A stretch of 64,000 nucleotides of DNA from Capronia americana. Its lineage: Eukaryota; Ascomycota; Eurotiomycetes; Chaetothyriales; Herpotrichiellaceae. The stretch spans positions 1,302,001 through 1,366,000 of the forward strand of contig JADWQD010000002.1 of NCBI GenBank assembly GCA_016110215.1, written 5' to 3'. The notes under the pieces were generated by a model. It was not told where the DNA came from. It did no database searches and saw only the letters and a program-made list of their open reading frames with translations. Below, piece after piece: positions 1 to 10,150 of this stretch; position 1 is the stretch's first letter; each line of letters opens with the position of its first letter. A program made the position numbers and the translations under genes.

Positions 1-480
1 GGGGCCTTCGTTGGTGGTGCCAATACCGGCGCACAGCCTATGAGCCAGTCGCTCTCAGCAGGAGCTGGTTCACAGCAGGGTCAAGACATGAGCGGCCTGC
101 CGCCGCTAAACCAGGCACAGGTACAGCAGAACGCCCAGGAGATGATGAGGCAGCGTCAAATGCAGATGCAGCAGCAACAAAAGCAACAGCAACAGCAGGG
201 GCAGCCGCAACAGGGAATTGCCAATGTTCAGGGTCAACCCCAGCCTCGTCAGCAGTTGACTGCGCCGCAAATGAAGTTGATGGACCAGCAGGCGGTGCCG
301 CCTACGGTCCTTAATAGTATCCGGCAGAAAGCGCCTCTACCTGAAGTCAAGAACTGGTATCAGCTGAAGAATTGGTTGCTCGCAAATCCGATTGAGAATT
401 GGCCCGTGCCTCATGTGCTGGACATTCAAGCTACACACTTCCAGCATATCATGAAAAACCGGACTCAAAACTTGCAACAG

Positions 481-512
<32 letters not shown>

Positions 513-2802
513 GCAGCAGCAACTACAACAGCAAAAACAGCAGCAGCCGCAGCAGCCGCAGCAGCCACCAAATAACGCGATGGCCAACCAAGCTCCCGTT
601 CAACAGCCGCAGCAGAGGCCACAAGCTCCCATGCCAGGTATTCCTGGTCAAGTTCCAGGGCTGCCTCCAGGGCAGATCCCTTTCAGGTCTCCATCTGCTG
701 AAGACATCGCGAAAGTGCGCGCTGCTAACCCGAGAGTTGCGAACATGCCAGACGAACAAATCCGAGCTCTGCTCATTAATAGACATCGGCAGATGCAACA
801 GAAGGCGATGCAACAAGCTGGTCAACAGGGCATGCCTCCACAGATGCAGTTCATGCCACCGCAAGCGGGCCAAACCCACCAACCTGGCCAGCCGTTCGGG
901 ATGCATATGCCGGGGCAGAACCAAGCAGCGCAGCAGGGTACACAAGCCCAGCAGGTCACTCGTCCACCTTCTAGCCAAGCAGCAGGACAGTCTCGACCAT
1001 CGCAAGTCCCCATGCAACCCGAGAATAAAGCACTGAAACGACCCAGCGACGATGATGTGATTGAAATGCCGAATCAAAACGCCCAGGCTCAGTCACAAGC
1101 ACCTGGAGGCAGACCGCCGCCTTTCCAATCTCTCACAAAGGAACAGTTTAATGCCTTGGACCCTCAAAGGAAGCAGCAGTACATGAACATGCAACGTCAA
1201 CATACTCAGCAAGCCATAGCAAAGAGAATCATGGAACTCCAAAGAGAAGTGCAAGCCACCATGCCAAAGCCCCGACCTATCACCAATATGGATGCTAATA
1301 GCAGGAAACGAATCACTGACCTGCTGATGTCTAATAATGTCAAGAATATGCTCGGTCGGTTTGAATCCTTCCTGCTAGCGTTCTTTCGCATGAAGCAAGA
1401 TGAAACGACTATCAAGCAGTTGATTCTGCAAAGAATGCAGCTCCATCAGCAATACAAACAGGTTGCATTGCAAAACAAGGTTTTCGAGCCAGCGGACCAC
1501 TTCAGTATAACTGCCGACAACGCAGAAGCCATTGTCAGCAACATTACGACTAAATTCCAACAGACCGCAGCGCAAATACCCAACAACAAAGGGCCCCAAC
1601 GACCAGCCCAACTCACCCCTGAGAATCTCAGTTTGCTGGAAGCACAGGAGAAAGAACGCAAGATGTCCCTCAAGAATAACCAAGCTCCGCCTGCTCCAAC
1701 GTCCACACAACCCCCGTTCCAGATTGGCGATCCCAGAGGGCAAGGCACGCCCAGATATGCGACCCAAGGCCTTAAGCAAGAGGATCTCAAGCTCCCCACT
1801 GATACCAAGAGGCGGAGAAAGAACCAGCAGCAGACTCCAGCAGCTCCCACTCCAGTTGCTACGTCTCCGCAGGCGACCAAAACACCTAAGCCAGCTGAGA
1901 TGTTCAAGTGCCCCGTCAATGGGTGCGAGCACCAACTCAAGGGGTTCGCCACCCAAGGAGAACTTGAGCAACATCACAATGTGGCCCACAAGCTCGATAT
2001 GGAGCCTGTCACGGATCCTCTTGCCTTCCTCCACGAATCACTGCGTACCGCCTTCAACTTGGATGAGAATCTGAAGCAGATCAAGAAGCCTAAGACAACA
2101 GAAGTCAAAGCCGGAGGCGCGAGCATCATTAAGAATGAGAACGCCGCAGCCACACCGGTCCCCATGTCTAAGATTCCCAGTCAAGGCGCACCAGGCCCTA
2201 CGGCTGCTAAAGGCGGCGACGTCAAGATGGAGGATGCCGACGATCCTTGGAGCCACAGCAACATCACACTGGATCAACTTCGCGTTGCGTTTGGTGGCGA
2301 TGACTGGGACGAGCTCTTCCCTTCAGACGACAGGCTCTACGAGCAACAGTCTAAATTCTACGAAGCTTACCGGAACACGAGCGAGCGGTGGCGGAAGATC
2401 GTTGAGGGCCCCAATGGCGCGTTGACAGACACGTCCACCGAAAAATCTAAAAGTCCCGAGGTTGCCAGCGACAAGGAAGGGTCGGCGATAGCGGCTGCTG
2501 GCGCGAGCGAAGACAAGAAAAATTCGCAGGATCGGGTCAAAGCCGAAGATGATTCGTGGCATATCAATCTCGACCGCATTGAGGGTCTCGATCTCAGTGG
2601 GTTTGACGACTTATCCCCGTTTGAGAACATTGGTGATCGGGACATCATGATGGGTGATTCGCCCTTTGAATCTGTCGAGAAGCCGCAGTTGACGACAGCA
2701 GAACTGCATTTCCAGGCTATGGGCGGGGACCTCCACCATCCCGAAAACTGGACTGAGGAACAGAAATCGCTGGCGGAGTTCTTGTTCGACAACAACGTGT
2801 GA
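1..2802 (+). CDS. Glutamine-rich C2H2 zinc-finger protein, 5' partial
   Basis: The frame is open from base 1, so the true start is probably outside the window; the first ATG seen is at 40 and gives 920 aa. The N-terminal third is Gln/Pro/Met rich with a pure run of 16 Gln at 475-522. A folded-looking helical stretch lies around residues 410-500 of the 920. One atypical C2H2 finger (C-x4-C-x15-H-x4-H, starting with CPVNGC) sits near residues 624-650, followed by an acidic C-terminal third with several DD and WDELF-like clusters. A lysine/arginine cluster (TKRRRKN) near residue 590 could be a nuclear signal. The composition suggests a nuclear transcriptional co-regulator; a Mediator tail subunit such as Med15 is possible from the Q-rich make-up but I cannot see a diagnostic KIX domain. 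No intron is needed. Function not established. Confidence 0.75.
475..522 (+). repeat. CAG/CAA trinucleotide tract (16 Gln codons)
   Basis: Sixteen uninterrupted CAA/CAG codons inside the Q-rich gene, followed by a more broken CAG/CAA/CCG tract to about 570. The mixture of CAA and CAG suggests selection on the protein rather than pure slippage, but such tracts are usually length-polymorphic between strains. Confidence 0.9.
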
Positions 2803-3896
2803 GCGCGCCTCTGTACTTGCGCACTAGCCACAGCGTTAGTTGGATCTCCATTGGCTATGATTACTTCAACACTTGGAATCATGGCGGTTGACGCGAAAAC
2901 GTGAACGTGCTTGGGGAAATGGTTGACTTCCTGGATGGCGTTTTTCGGGACAATGTGTGTTCCTGGCTGGTCGAATGAAGGGACCTGCTTTGAACGAACG
3001 GCAAGGAACGTGTTGGCGAGGCAACGAATTGAATTTGTGTGTGTACAATATTGATCCGGGGGTGGTTGGGTTAGTTGACAATGGGCATTGCGTCTTCTAC
3101 TTGGTGTTGGAAGCGATTTCGGCTGCGAGGGTGCCCAGGAACTGCGACTTGGTGGAAACGATAATGACGATATACCCCTGAAAAGTGACGACGGTCTTGG
3201 GAATTGTGTTTTAGGCCGGCTGGCTTGCGCGGCTGCCCGTCGTCCTGCCCGGCACATGTATTGTGAGCGTTGGAACTTCAAATACTTCGGATCTTTTCGA
3301 ATTGAGACAGACCACTTAATTGGTATTTTTTGGCCTCCTTTATTTCAACGTGTTCTGTAATCCCGTGTGGTATGGCATGGCCACATGGCGTGGCAATTGC
3401 ATGGGGGTCATTTCTCTGGCATGATCAATTCTTCACCGTTCCATTCTCTGCACAGTTGAGCATTTCCATGACCTCCGACGGTGTGGATTTAGGCTCTGCT
3501 GTCAGGGACGATGAGAGAAGGTCAGGGCTCGGAAAGCAACCGTCATCAATTTAAAAGACCGTGCATGGACTGTGTACCATTTCGATGTAAAGTTGCATAT
3601 ACATAGTCGGGGTATCTTCGAGGTAAAAAGTATACAAGTACGCCGGCCGCAGCGCGTGATGCTGTACGGCCTCGATTCCTTTCCTGGTCGGCAATGCAAC
3701 GTTCTGTTGCCCGCTCAGAAGTAGTGCTTCGTGAGCTTCACTGCGTGCCACCAAGTATCCAAGACATGACACAGTCTTGTTCCTCAGGCGAGGAACCCGC
3801 CCAGTGATGATGGCGTTATCACATATAGAGTAAAATATACGGTAGTAAGTCGTTGCAAAGGCCATCCAGCGGCCATTATGTCCTCGAAGCCCCATT
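2803..3896. other. Intergenic region between convergent genes
   Basis: About 1.1 kb between the stop codons of the Q-rich gene (+) and the telomere-binding gene (-). It should hold both 3' UTRs. Several short open frames exist on both strands but none has recognisable family features. No RNA gene or repeat seen. Confidence 0.6.
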
Positions 3897-6786
3897 TTAA
3901 TCGTCGATATCATCGTCGCGGCTATTTCCACGTCCTGTATACCGTGCACCGTCTGTGCCCTCGAAGTAATCGATGCCGAGCAGCCGAAGCTCCTCGATCT
4001 TCTTGTTGCCGACGCTGACGAATTCGAAACCGTCCGGTAGAGGAGTTCCTGCCCTGTCGAACGTGTGGGTTAGCGTGGTACAAAAATACCCAATTGTGGG
4101 GTGGGACAGCCGTCTAGACCACGCATTGCCATGCCGACCACGGCTTTTGGGGAGTCCTGACTTACTTTAGCATGTCCAACTTGATATTCCGTGCCTTATC
4201 CTTCAATTGCACTTGGGTTCTCCCCTGCAGCATTGGCCCATCCGGGTGAACGTTGTCTTCCCTGAGAATCCTTGCCCACTGTGTTCCATAAAGAGCAATC
4301 ATATCCAGCAATCGGTCAACTTCCTCTGGGCTATAAGCTTTACGCATTTGTGCTGGTGGTCTGTTATGCTGCAGCTCACGTGCCATTCGCACCATATCTT
4401 TTGCTTGTTGATTGACACGTTGGGCTTGAGTGCTGGGGGGTTCTTGCGACGCAGACGGGATACGGGAATTGGTCTGTTCTTGACGCGATGGTGGAACGTG
4501 TCGAGCTGGGGGATTTGACAATACATGGGTTGTTCGACTAGATCGTGCCGGTGCGCTCGAGGATGGTAGACCTCCGCTGCCAGAAGGGATTGATTGAAGA
4601 GGCGCTCGGCTGGACGAGGATCTTTGGTTGCTTGGTCGTTCCGGCTGCGAGGAGGCTGAGATTGTCGCTCGGGGTGGTTCTGGCGAGGCCATACGTTGTC
4701 TGCGTGCGGGCCTTGAAGGCCCACCCCGTGGATGAGAGGGCAAAGTCCGTGCTTGGTTCCTATAGCCACTATCGCGTTCCTCTTCATCATCCTCTGCGTC
4801 TTGAGGTCTTGGCCGAGTTGAAGTGGCCGCCTCCCCTCTCTCAACAACAACCCGGCGTCGCTTCGCAGTTCTTGTGTCCGTCTCAAAGTCATCGTCTTCG
4901 CCGGATCCAGAGTCGACTTGTTGTATTGTACGCTTTGGCGATGGCCGTCTCGGTCGATGTATCTCTCCAGCGTCAGGGAACTCATCGTCCCACTGGAGCC
5001 TCTCCGCACCTTGTTGTCGATCCAGGAAGGATGCCTTCTTTACCGGCCCCTGAACATTCTCCTTGTTGCTCTGCTGCCTCTGTCGACGGACTGTTTCTAA
5101 CAATTCTTTTGTCTGCTGCGTCGGGAGTATCTCTTCATTGGATCCATCGTCTTGGCCATCATCTTGTATCCGATCAACGTCTTCTTCCGCGTCTGGGACC
5201 TCATCCTCGCCTATACCCGCAACCCGGTGGTCATTAGAGGCCGCTGGTGTCGGCGACTGAAAATCTTCAGTATCGGGATCGGAGTCACTCTGGGTGTCCA
5301 CACCTGTGGCCACGCCCACGTCAGGTGCTCGGGGCGCATACACGGCTTTGAGAGCTTTCAATCTATCCATATTAGACCTGAGAGCCTGTTTTGTTGAGGT
5401 CGCTCCGGCCGCTGGGATTTGTGCGGGGCGCGTCGGTCTGATGCTGGCGTTGTTCAAGTTGTCTTCCTCGAGACCGTCTCGGCGGTCGCTGGGCCCCCGA
5501 CCGTTCACACGCCCAGTCGTAGAGCCTGCATCTTCTTGAGCACCGACTTGTGCCGGACCTACACGGCCACCCCTATCCTCGGGGCTTTGTTCCCTCTCAT
5601 CATTCTCCATGGTTCGATCCTGGCCAGTCTGAACTGGATCGCCATCGAAATTTCCAGCTTCAAGAAAGTCAACCAACTCGTCTATACCTCCTGTCGAATC
5701 TATAAATTCTTCTAGCTCCTTCTCAACGGCCAGTGTCCATCTGACAGTTCTGATGGCAAAATCTGACCATGGGAAATGGTCCTTGAGGCCGTCGAAGTCG
5801 ATATCGTCGGTTGCATCCCCGCGGAAGTGTCCTCTGATGAACTCGCAGCGGTTCAGCGCCTTCAACCTGCTGGGTCGGTGGGAAGAGCCCTTCACCTGGC
5901 CCGTTTCATCGAAAAAGACACTAGTGAGGATTTTCTCAGGATCAAAGGCCTTTTGATTTAGATCAAGTTCGACCTTCTGGAGGTAAACTTGCGTGAGCAT
6001 TTCCACCAGTAAGTCGCATAGACCGTGGTAAGTTTCGGGGCTGGGCTGAAAGTAGTGGAGGTCTATGAATTGTCGCGGAAAGTTGATGAACATGTCCCCA
6101 AGGTAGGAATGCCGCACTTCATCGGACGGATTTAATACGTTGACGACTTGCAACGCGAGGTTTGCAAGGTAGAGGACAGCGTCCGGTCGCCAGGGGCCAT
6201 TAGGGATTGCTTCGGTCTCGCCAATCCCGCGGATCTTGCGCAGAATTAGGTCTGGCTGGATGAAGTCGAGATTCGTGCCGTCATGAGCTGCACCATAATT
6301 CTCTCGGGTAAGCAGGAAGTGTTTTGACTGGGTCTGGAAGCGTTTATGGACTCGAGCGGCCGGTTGCACTACGGCCTCGCACATTTCCCGTAGTTGTCCA
6401 TCACTGACACCCTCAAGCAGTGACATCAGGCTAGTTGAGTGCTTGAACAGATCGGAGAGATTGTCAATGATCGCATCTCGGTCGAGCGCATCGAGTAATG
6501 CCTGCAAGGATGAGCTTATGGAGCTTGCATCATCTGAAGGAAAGGCATCAATTACATTGCGGGTTTGGGCCGGAAGCGGTTCTTCTCCATCCTCACTGAC
6601 GGCCGGAAGGATTGTTGTTACATTCTGCCCCTGTTGTTGCGCTGCGGTGATATCGCGACTTTCTGATCGCGTTCTCCGTTTATTTTGAATTGACGCGCCA
6701 GCGGCAACCGTGGGCGACGGAGCTTTAGGGGGAGAAAGAGGCGCGTTCTTCCTGCTGGTGGACCGTAGTCGGCTCTGAGGCGCCAT
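3897..6786 (-). CDS. Telomere repeat-binding protein with TRFH and telobox Myb domains (Taz1/Tbf1-like)
   Basis: Two exons, complement(3897..4053, 4166..6786), 925 aa. The frame is open upstream to 6954 but has no ATG before 6786, so the start MAPQSRLRS is chosen. The intron has donor GTAAGT and acceptor CGACAG and splits an AAG codon. Residues about 150-340 resemble the fungal TRF dimerisation domain (PF08558). After a long acidic, Ser/Arg-rich disordered middle, residues about 815-874 form a Myb/SANT domain containing VQLKDKARN, a variant of the telobox signature VDLKDKWRN. The exon-2 tail of about 50 residues is short and ends in an acidic run. Family knowledge: such proteins bind duplex TTAGGG as dimers and act in telomere protection or, for Tbf1, gene regulation. 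Here it could be either; the sequence does not decide. A telomeric inverted repeat lies just upstream of the start codon. Confidence 0.85.
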
Positions 6787-7835
6787 GACAGAGTCGCGAA
6801 TAATGCAACGAGAAGAGCGCAGTGGCTGAGGATAACTACTAGGGTTAGTCAACCCTAAGGCTGCTCTGATGAGAATGTGAGGCTGGAGTGAAAGTTGATT
6901 GTTTGCGGGGCGCTGTTCCACCGTAGCCAGTTTAGGCTTGGCCGCGACCCACACTTCAGGTGTTTCACTTAGCGAGCAGCAGGCTGCCTACTCAGCCACC
7001 AGTCGGTCTCTTTTGTTGCAGTTACGCGCAACGCATGGCGTCCTCGACTGTCATGCTCGTACATGATACATAGCTAGATCATGTGGAGAATGGAAAGAAA
7101 TCAAGAAGTGCAAACAGCGCAATTCCCTTAGTGCTGTAGGTAATGGCTTTCGTTACTCTGCCTAATTACGTCCTTGTTACATCCTGGTTTGTACGACTCG
7201 ACGGTGTTACTGGTTTGATTTGATTTGATTTGACTAAAGGACAGGCTAGAGGACGGTCCATCAACACAAGCATGAGCTCTCTGCAAAGCTTGTCAACTAA
7301 ACCCAATTCACACTTTTCGTGGGACCGGTATATTAACTGGAGGCCTAAGCCAGCGCGACGCCATCCAGCGTCCTTGTCTGCACTGTAACATTCACAGCCA
7401 CAATCAAACTGCCCTTATGCATGGAACATTTCCAGAAAGGCCAATTCGAGGGGGCTAGCCTGCTTCGGTAAATGTTGCTCTCCCTCCATGGGGTTCGGTG
7501 TGCAAGCATCCGTCGATCAAGCTTGTGCTCCGCCACTTTCCCTTGCCTGCAACTCCTCACAAAAGCGACTCCCGCTCCAGATCAGATGACTTCGATATTG
7601 CCTAGGATCTAGCCTTTATTGCGCCTCGGAGTTGCTGATCACGATGCCCATGATCATAGAGGGGAAGCATTCACCCTATCATCGTCAAGACTGAATAACG
7701 CTCCTCTGCTTTCCTCCAATAGATTGGTACACTACCCACCGAAGCTGTCGTACTATTAAATCCCAGCGAGCCTACGATCTCACTTCAACATCAGCCAGGC
7801 CAGGCTCGCATACACAGCCAACAACCGTTCTTGCA
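6787..7835. other. Divergent promoter region
   Basis: About 1.05 kb between two divergently transcribed genes. It contains the telomeric inverted repeat at 6840-6857 and a short TTTGA repeat run around 7214-7235. No convincing gene; an open minus-strand frame at 7345-7560 has no family features. Confidence 0.6.
6840..6857. promoter_or_regulatory. Inverted telomeric repeat (TAGGGTT-4nt-AACCCTA) upstream of the telobox gene
   Basis: Perfect 7-nt arms TAGGGTT (6840-6846) and AACCCTA (6851-6857) separated by AGTC; on the minus strand this reads TTAGGG..CCCTA. It lies 54 nt upstream of the ATG of the telobox protein gene, in the 5' UTR or core promoter. Telobox proteins bind this unit, so an autoregulatory site is a reasonable inference, unproven. 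Confidence 0.55.
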
Positions 7836-8696
7836 ATGTCTCGTCGCGAATCAGTCGGCCGGTTGAGAGCGGCGTCTCAGTCCGAGTCCGCGTCACCGTC
7901 TGTCAGGATGGTTTCCTGCGCTGTTCTCCCTCCTCGCCTGCCACCCGGGATGGCTCCACCTACTAACGTTGGAGCATCCGGGGCCATTGGATTCGACGAA
8001 GCGCTCAACTGGCAACACAATAACCCGATTCAAGAGCAAGACCCTAGTCGGCGGAAGAGCCTGTTTCGCAAGGTTGGCATCACCACGCAACGCAAGAGAG
8101 CCAATGCGGAGGACGACCTGCCGCCGTTCGTGATGCGCCAGATTCCCTACGATACATGGCGAAAGCATTATGCGAAGGACAAGGACGGAAACTACAAGGG
8201 CACTCATGCCCCCGCCGAAGACTGTCTTCTCAAACCTGAAGATGTCCAGAAATGGCGACTCGGGGACGCTGTAACGAAGGCAGACCAATGGACTAGAGGC
8301 AAAGAGGCCCTCCCGGTCTATTCCGAGGTTCACGCCGAAGGCGCCGTCCCCGAGTATTCAATCGACAACCAGGACTCCTCCCAGTCTGCTGCGACCAACG
8401 AGACCATTTTGACCCCCAAAGAAGGGCGCCTGGCCGAATATTTCGATGCAACCGAGACAGAGGTGCAACGACAACTACCATCATCGTCCGGCCCTGCAGC
8501 ACAGACTTCTGCTGCCGCGAATGCAGCGCAGGAGGGAGCGATGCGAACCAGAGGAGCCGATGTCCTCGCCGACGGGAAGACGGCCGAGGAAATCATCGAA
8601 GAAGCCAAGGCCAAGGGCAAACAGAAGTTGACCTGGAAACAGAAATTGTCAAAGGCCTTTGAAACCGCCATGGCTTCGTCCACGGCAGTGAGTTAA
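7836..8696 (+). CDS. Unrecognised conserved-looking fungal protein, 286 aa
   Basis: Single exon starting at the ATG in context TTGCAATGTC. I do not recognise a family. The N-terminus is Ser/Arg rich with a possible short hydrophobic stretch (CAVLPPRLPPG); residues about 60-170 are basic and contain aromatic-rich motifs (LPPFVMRQIPYDTWRKHYAKD) that look structured; the C-terminal half is Ala/Glu/Gln rich and ends in a lysine-rich amphipathic segment. No clear signal peptide or membrane segment. Codon use resembles the neighbours and the antisense frames are broken, which supports real coding. Possible role unknown. Confidence 0.65.
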   Translation: MSRRESVGRLRAASQSESASPSVRMVSCAVLPPRLPPGMAPPTNVGASGAIGFDEALNWQHNNPIQEQDPSRRKSLFRKVGITTQRKRANAEDDLPPFVMRQIPYDTWRKHYAKDKDGNYKGTHAPAEDCLLKPEDVQKWRLGDAVTKADQWTRGKEALPVYSEVHAEGAVPEYSIDNQDSSQSAATNETILTPKEGRLAEYFDATETEVQRQLPSSSGPAAQTSAAANAAQEGAMRTRGADVLADGKTAEEIIEEAKAKGKQKLTWKQKLSKAFETAMASSTAVS

Positions 8697-9514
8697 GCAG
8701 GGGAGCAGGCCGCACATTGATTTGCACGCCATTTCGCCAACTACTACGAAACAGTTGATTGTACGTCTGAAGACGCCCGGCCCTAGGTGTCCCGGCTGCG
8801 GTTGGCATTGATGCGAGGCGTATGCTTCGATACACATGCTGTTCTCGAAATCAATACAGTCTATCAGTCTATCAGACTTACATAACTTTCGACGACTTTC
8901 AAGTTTTGCACATGACTGTAACAGTCCAATATCCATCAGTGACAGGTGTCAGACTTGACCAGCACATTGTTAGCATTTAAATCCTTATGGCACGTCCTAT
9001 GAACGGGTTCCTTCATTCAGAATCATCTGACAATCAAACCCCATGGGCCATGGCAGCTAGCAGTCCCTCCTCTGCTCATGGAGTCGCAAAGCTCGTGGTT
9101 AACCGTTGCTTGTAGCCCATGCTTGAACTTCGGTCCTATAAAGCGAATCCCGACTAAGTGCCAGCAATGTCACCCTCGTGCTGCATCACATGAAGTGAAT
9201 TCATTCAGCCCATCGTAACACGTAACTCCTGTGACGGCTGTAGTGGTAGGCTGTGAAGCCGTCACCGCCATATCACGACCCAGGCCTTGACGCGCCACTG
9301 TCTCTTTATGCCTCACCTCCTATTCCGCGTGCAAGGGCCCTGGCATCCAGTGACGCGCCCGACTGAGCTTCTTCTCGCGTCTCGCGTCTCACCTCTCACC
9401 ATATTATCATATTACCTGCGTGAGCCATCAAAGCAAGACAAGGGCAGGACAACGAACTCCTGCGCAGACCTGTGACTGGCTTCGACGGTCCACATTCAAT
9501 CAGCGCAAACCAGT
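8697..9514. other. Intergenic region, nothing recognised
   Basis: About 0.8 kb. Contains pyrimidine-rich stretches and GCGTCTCGCGTCTCACCTCTC-like tandem short words near 9376-9400 likely belonging to the promoter of the next gene. No gene, RNA or mobile element seen. Confidence 0.5.
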
Positions 9515-10150
9515 ATGAGATCTCAACCTTCAAGATCGGCTCGGAAGACTGTCACTGATTCACATTATATCGCCCGTACGATGAATCCCTCAACACCAGT
9601 GACGACCGGGGACGCCGGCTCCTCGGTCTCCGTGCACGACAACGTTGAAACCCGTATTGGCATTGGCGCAGACTCCAAGCCTAGGTCCAAGACAGCCAGG
9701 CAGAGAGAAGATGACATTGCCCGCGAGACCAGTGACCTGATAGACAGGACTCTGGCCGATCTGGAAGAGCAGATGGCTGAATTGAAGCACCACCAAGCGA
9801 GACGGGGACAAGAAATCACAAACCTCTCACTTAGTTTTGAGGAGATGGGCAAGGACCTAGGCCGGCTTGAAGCGCAGTTCGCAACACTCCAGTGTCAGAT
9901 CGGTGAGCTGAGATGCGATTCGGAACTGCTCAATCGGGCGGTCCTGGAGCTTCGCGGGCAGGGGCGGGATGGTCTCACCGAGGGTTGCGGTGAGGAAGAG
10001 GCCCATGGCGGCGACGGCAGAACGATGTCAACGTTCCTTAGCGGGGGTATCGTCTGGGGAAGCCAGGGTCAAGCGGCACGGTCCAAGAGACCACGGTCAG
10101 GAGATGATGACGACGAGGGCACTGGGAAGCGGAGGCGCCACGAAGAATGA
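9515..10150 (+). CDS. Unrecognised coiled-coil nuclear-type protein, 211 aa
   Basis: Single exon. Two candidate starts exist: ATG 9515 and ATG 9581 (MNPSTPVTT). Residues about 65-150 form a long heptad-rich helix (SDLIDRTLADLEEQMAELKHH and following) predicted as a coiled coil. The C-terminus holds two basic clusters separated by an acidic linker (KRPRSGDDDD...GKRRRHEE), a good bipartite nuclear localisation signal. No DNA-binding domain is visible. A small nuclear oligomeric protein is the most one can say; no family recognised. Confidence 0.55.
   Translation: MRSQPSRSARKTVTDSHYIARTMNPSTPVTTGDAGSSVSVHDNVETRIGIGADSKPRSKTARQREDDIARETSDLIDRTLADLEEQMAELKHHQARRGQEITNLSLSFEEMGKDLGRLEAQFATLQCQIGELRCDSELLNRAVLELRGQGRDGLTEGCGEEEAHGGDGRTMSTFLSGGIVWGSQGQAARSKRPRSGDDDDEGTGKRRRHEE

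Noticed and set aside
523..1077. Leu/Arg-rich minus-strand open frame opposite the Q-rich gene
   Set aside because: Poly-Leu is the reverse complement of CAG repeats; an antisense shadow of the real gene.
5611..5621. GGTTCGATCCT, a match to the tRNA B box
   Set aside because: Lies inside the telobox gene coding sequence; no A box or cloverleaf at the right distance.
6787..6954. N-terminal extension of the telobox protein to 6954
   Set aside because: The extension would begin with GTG and has no internal ATG before 6786.
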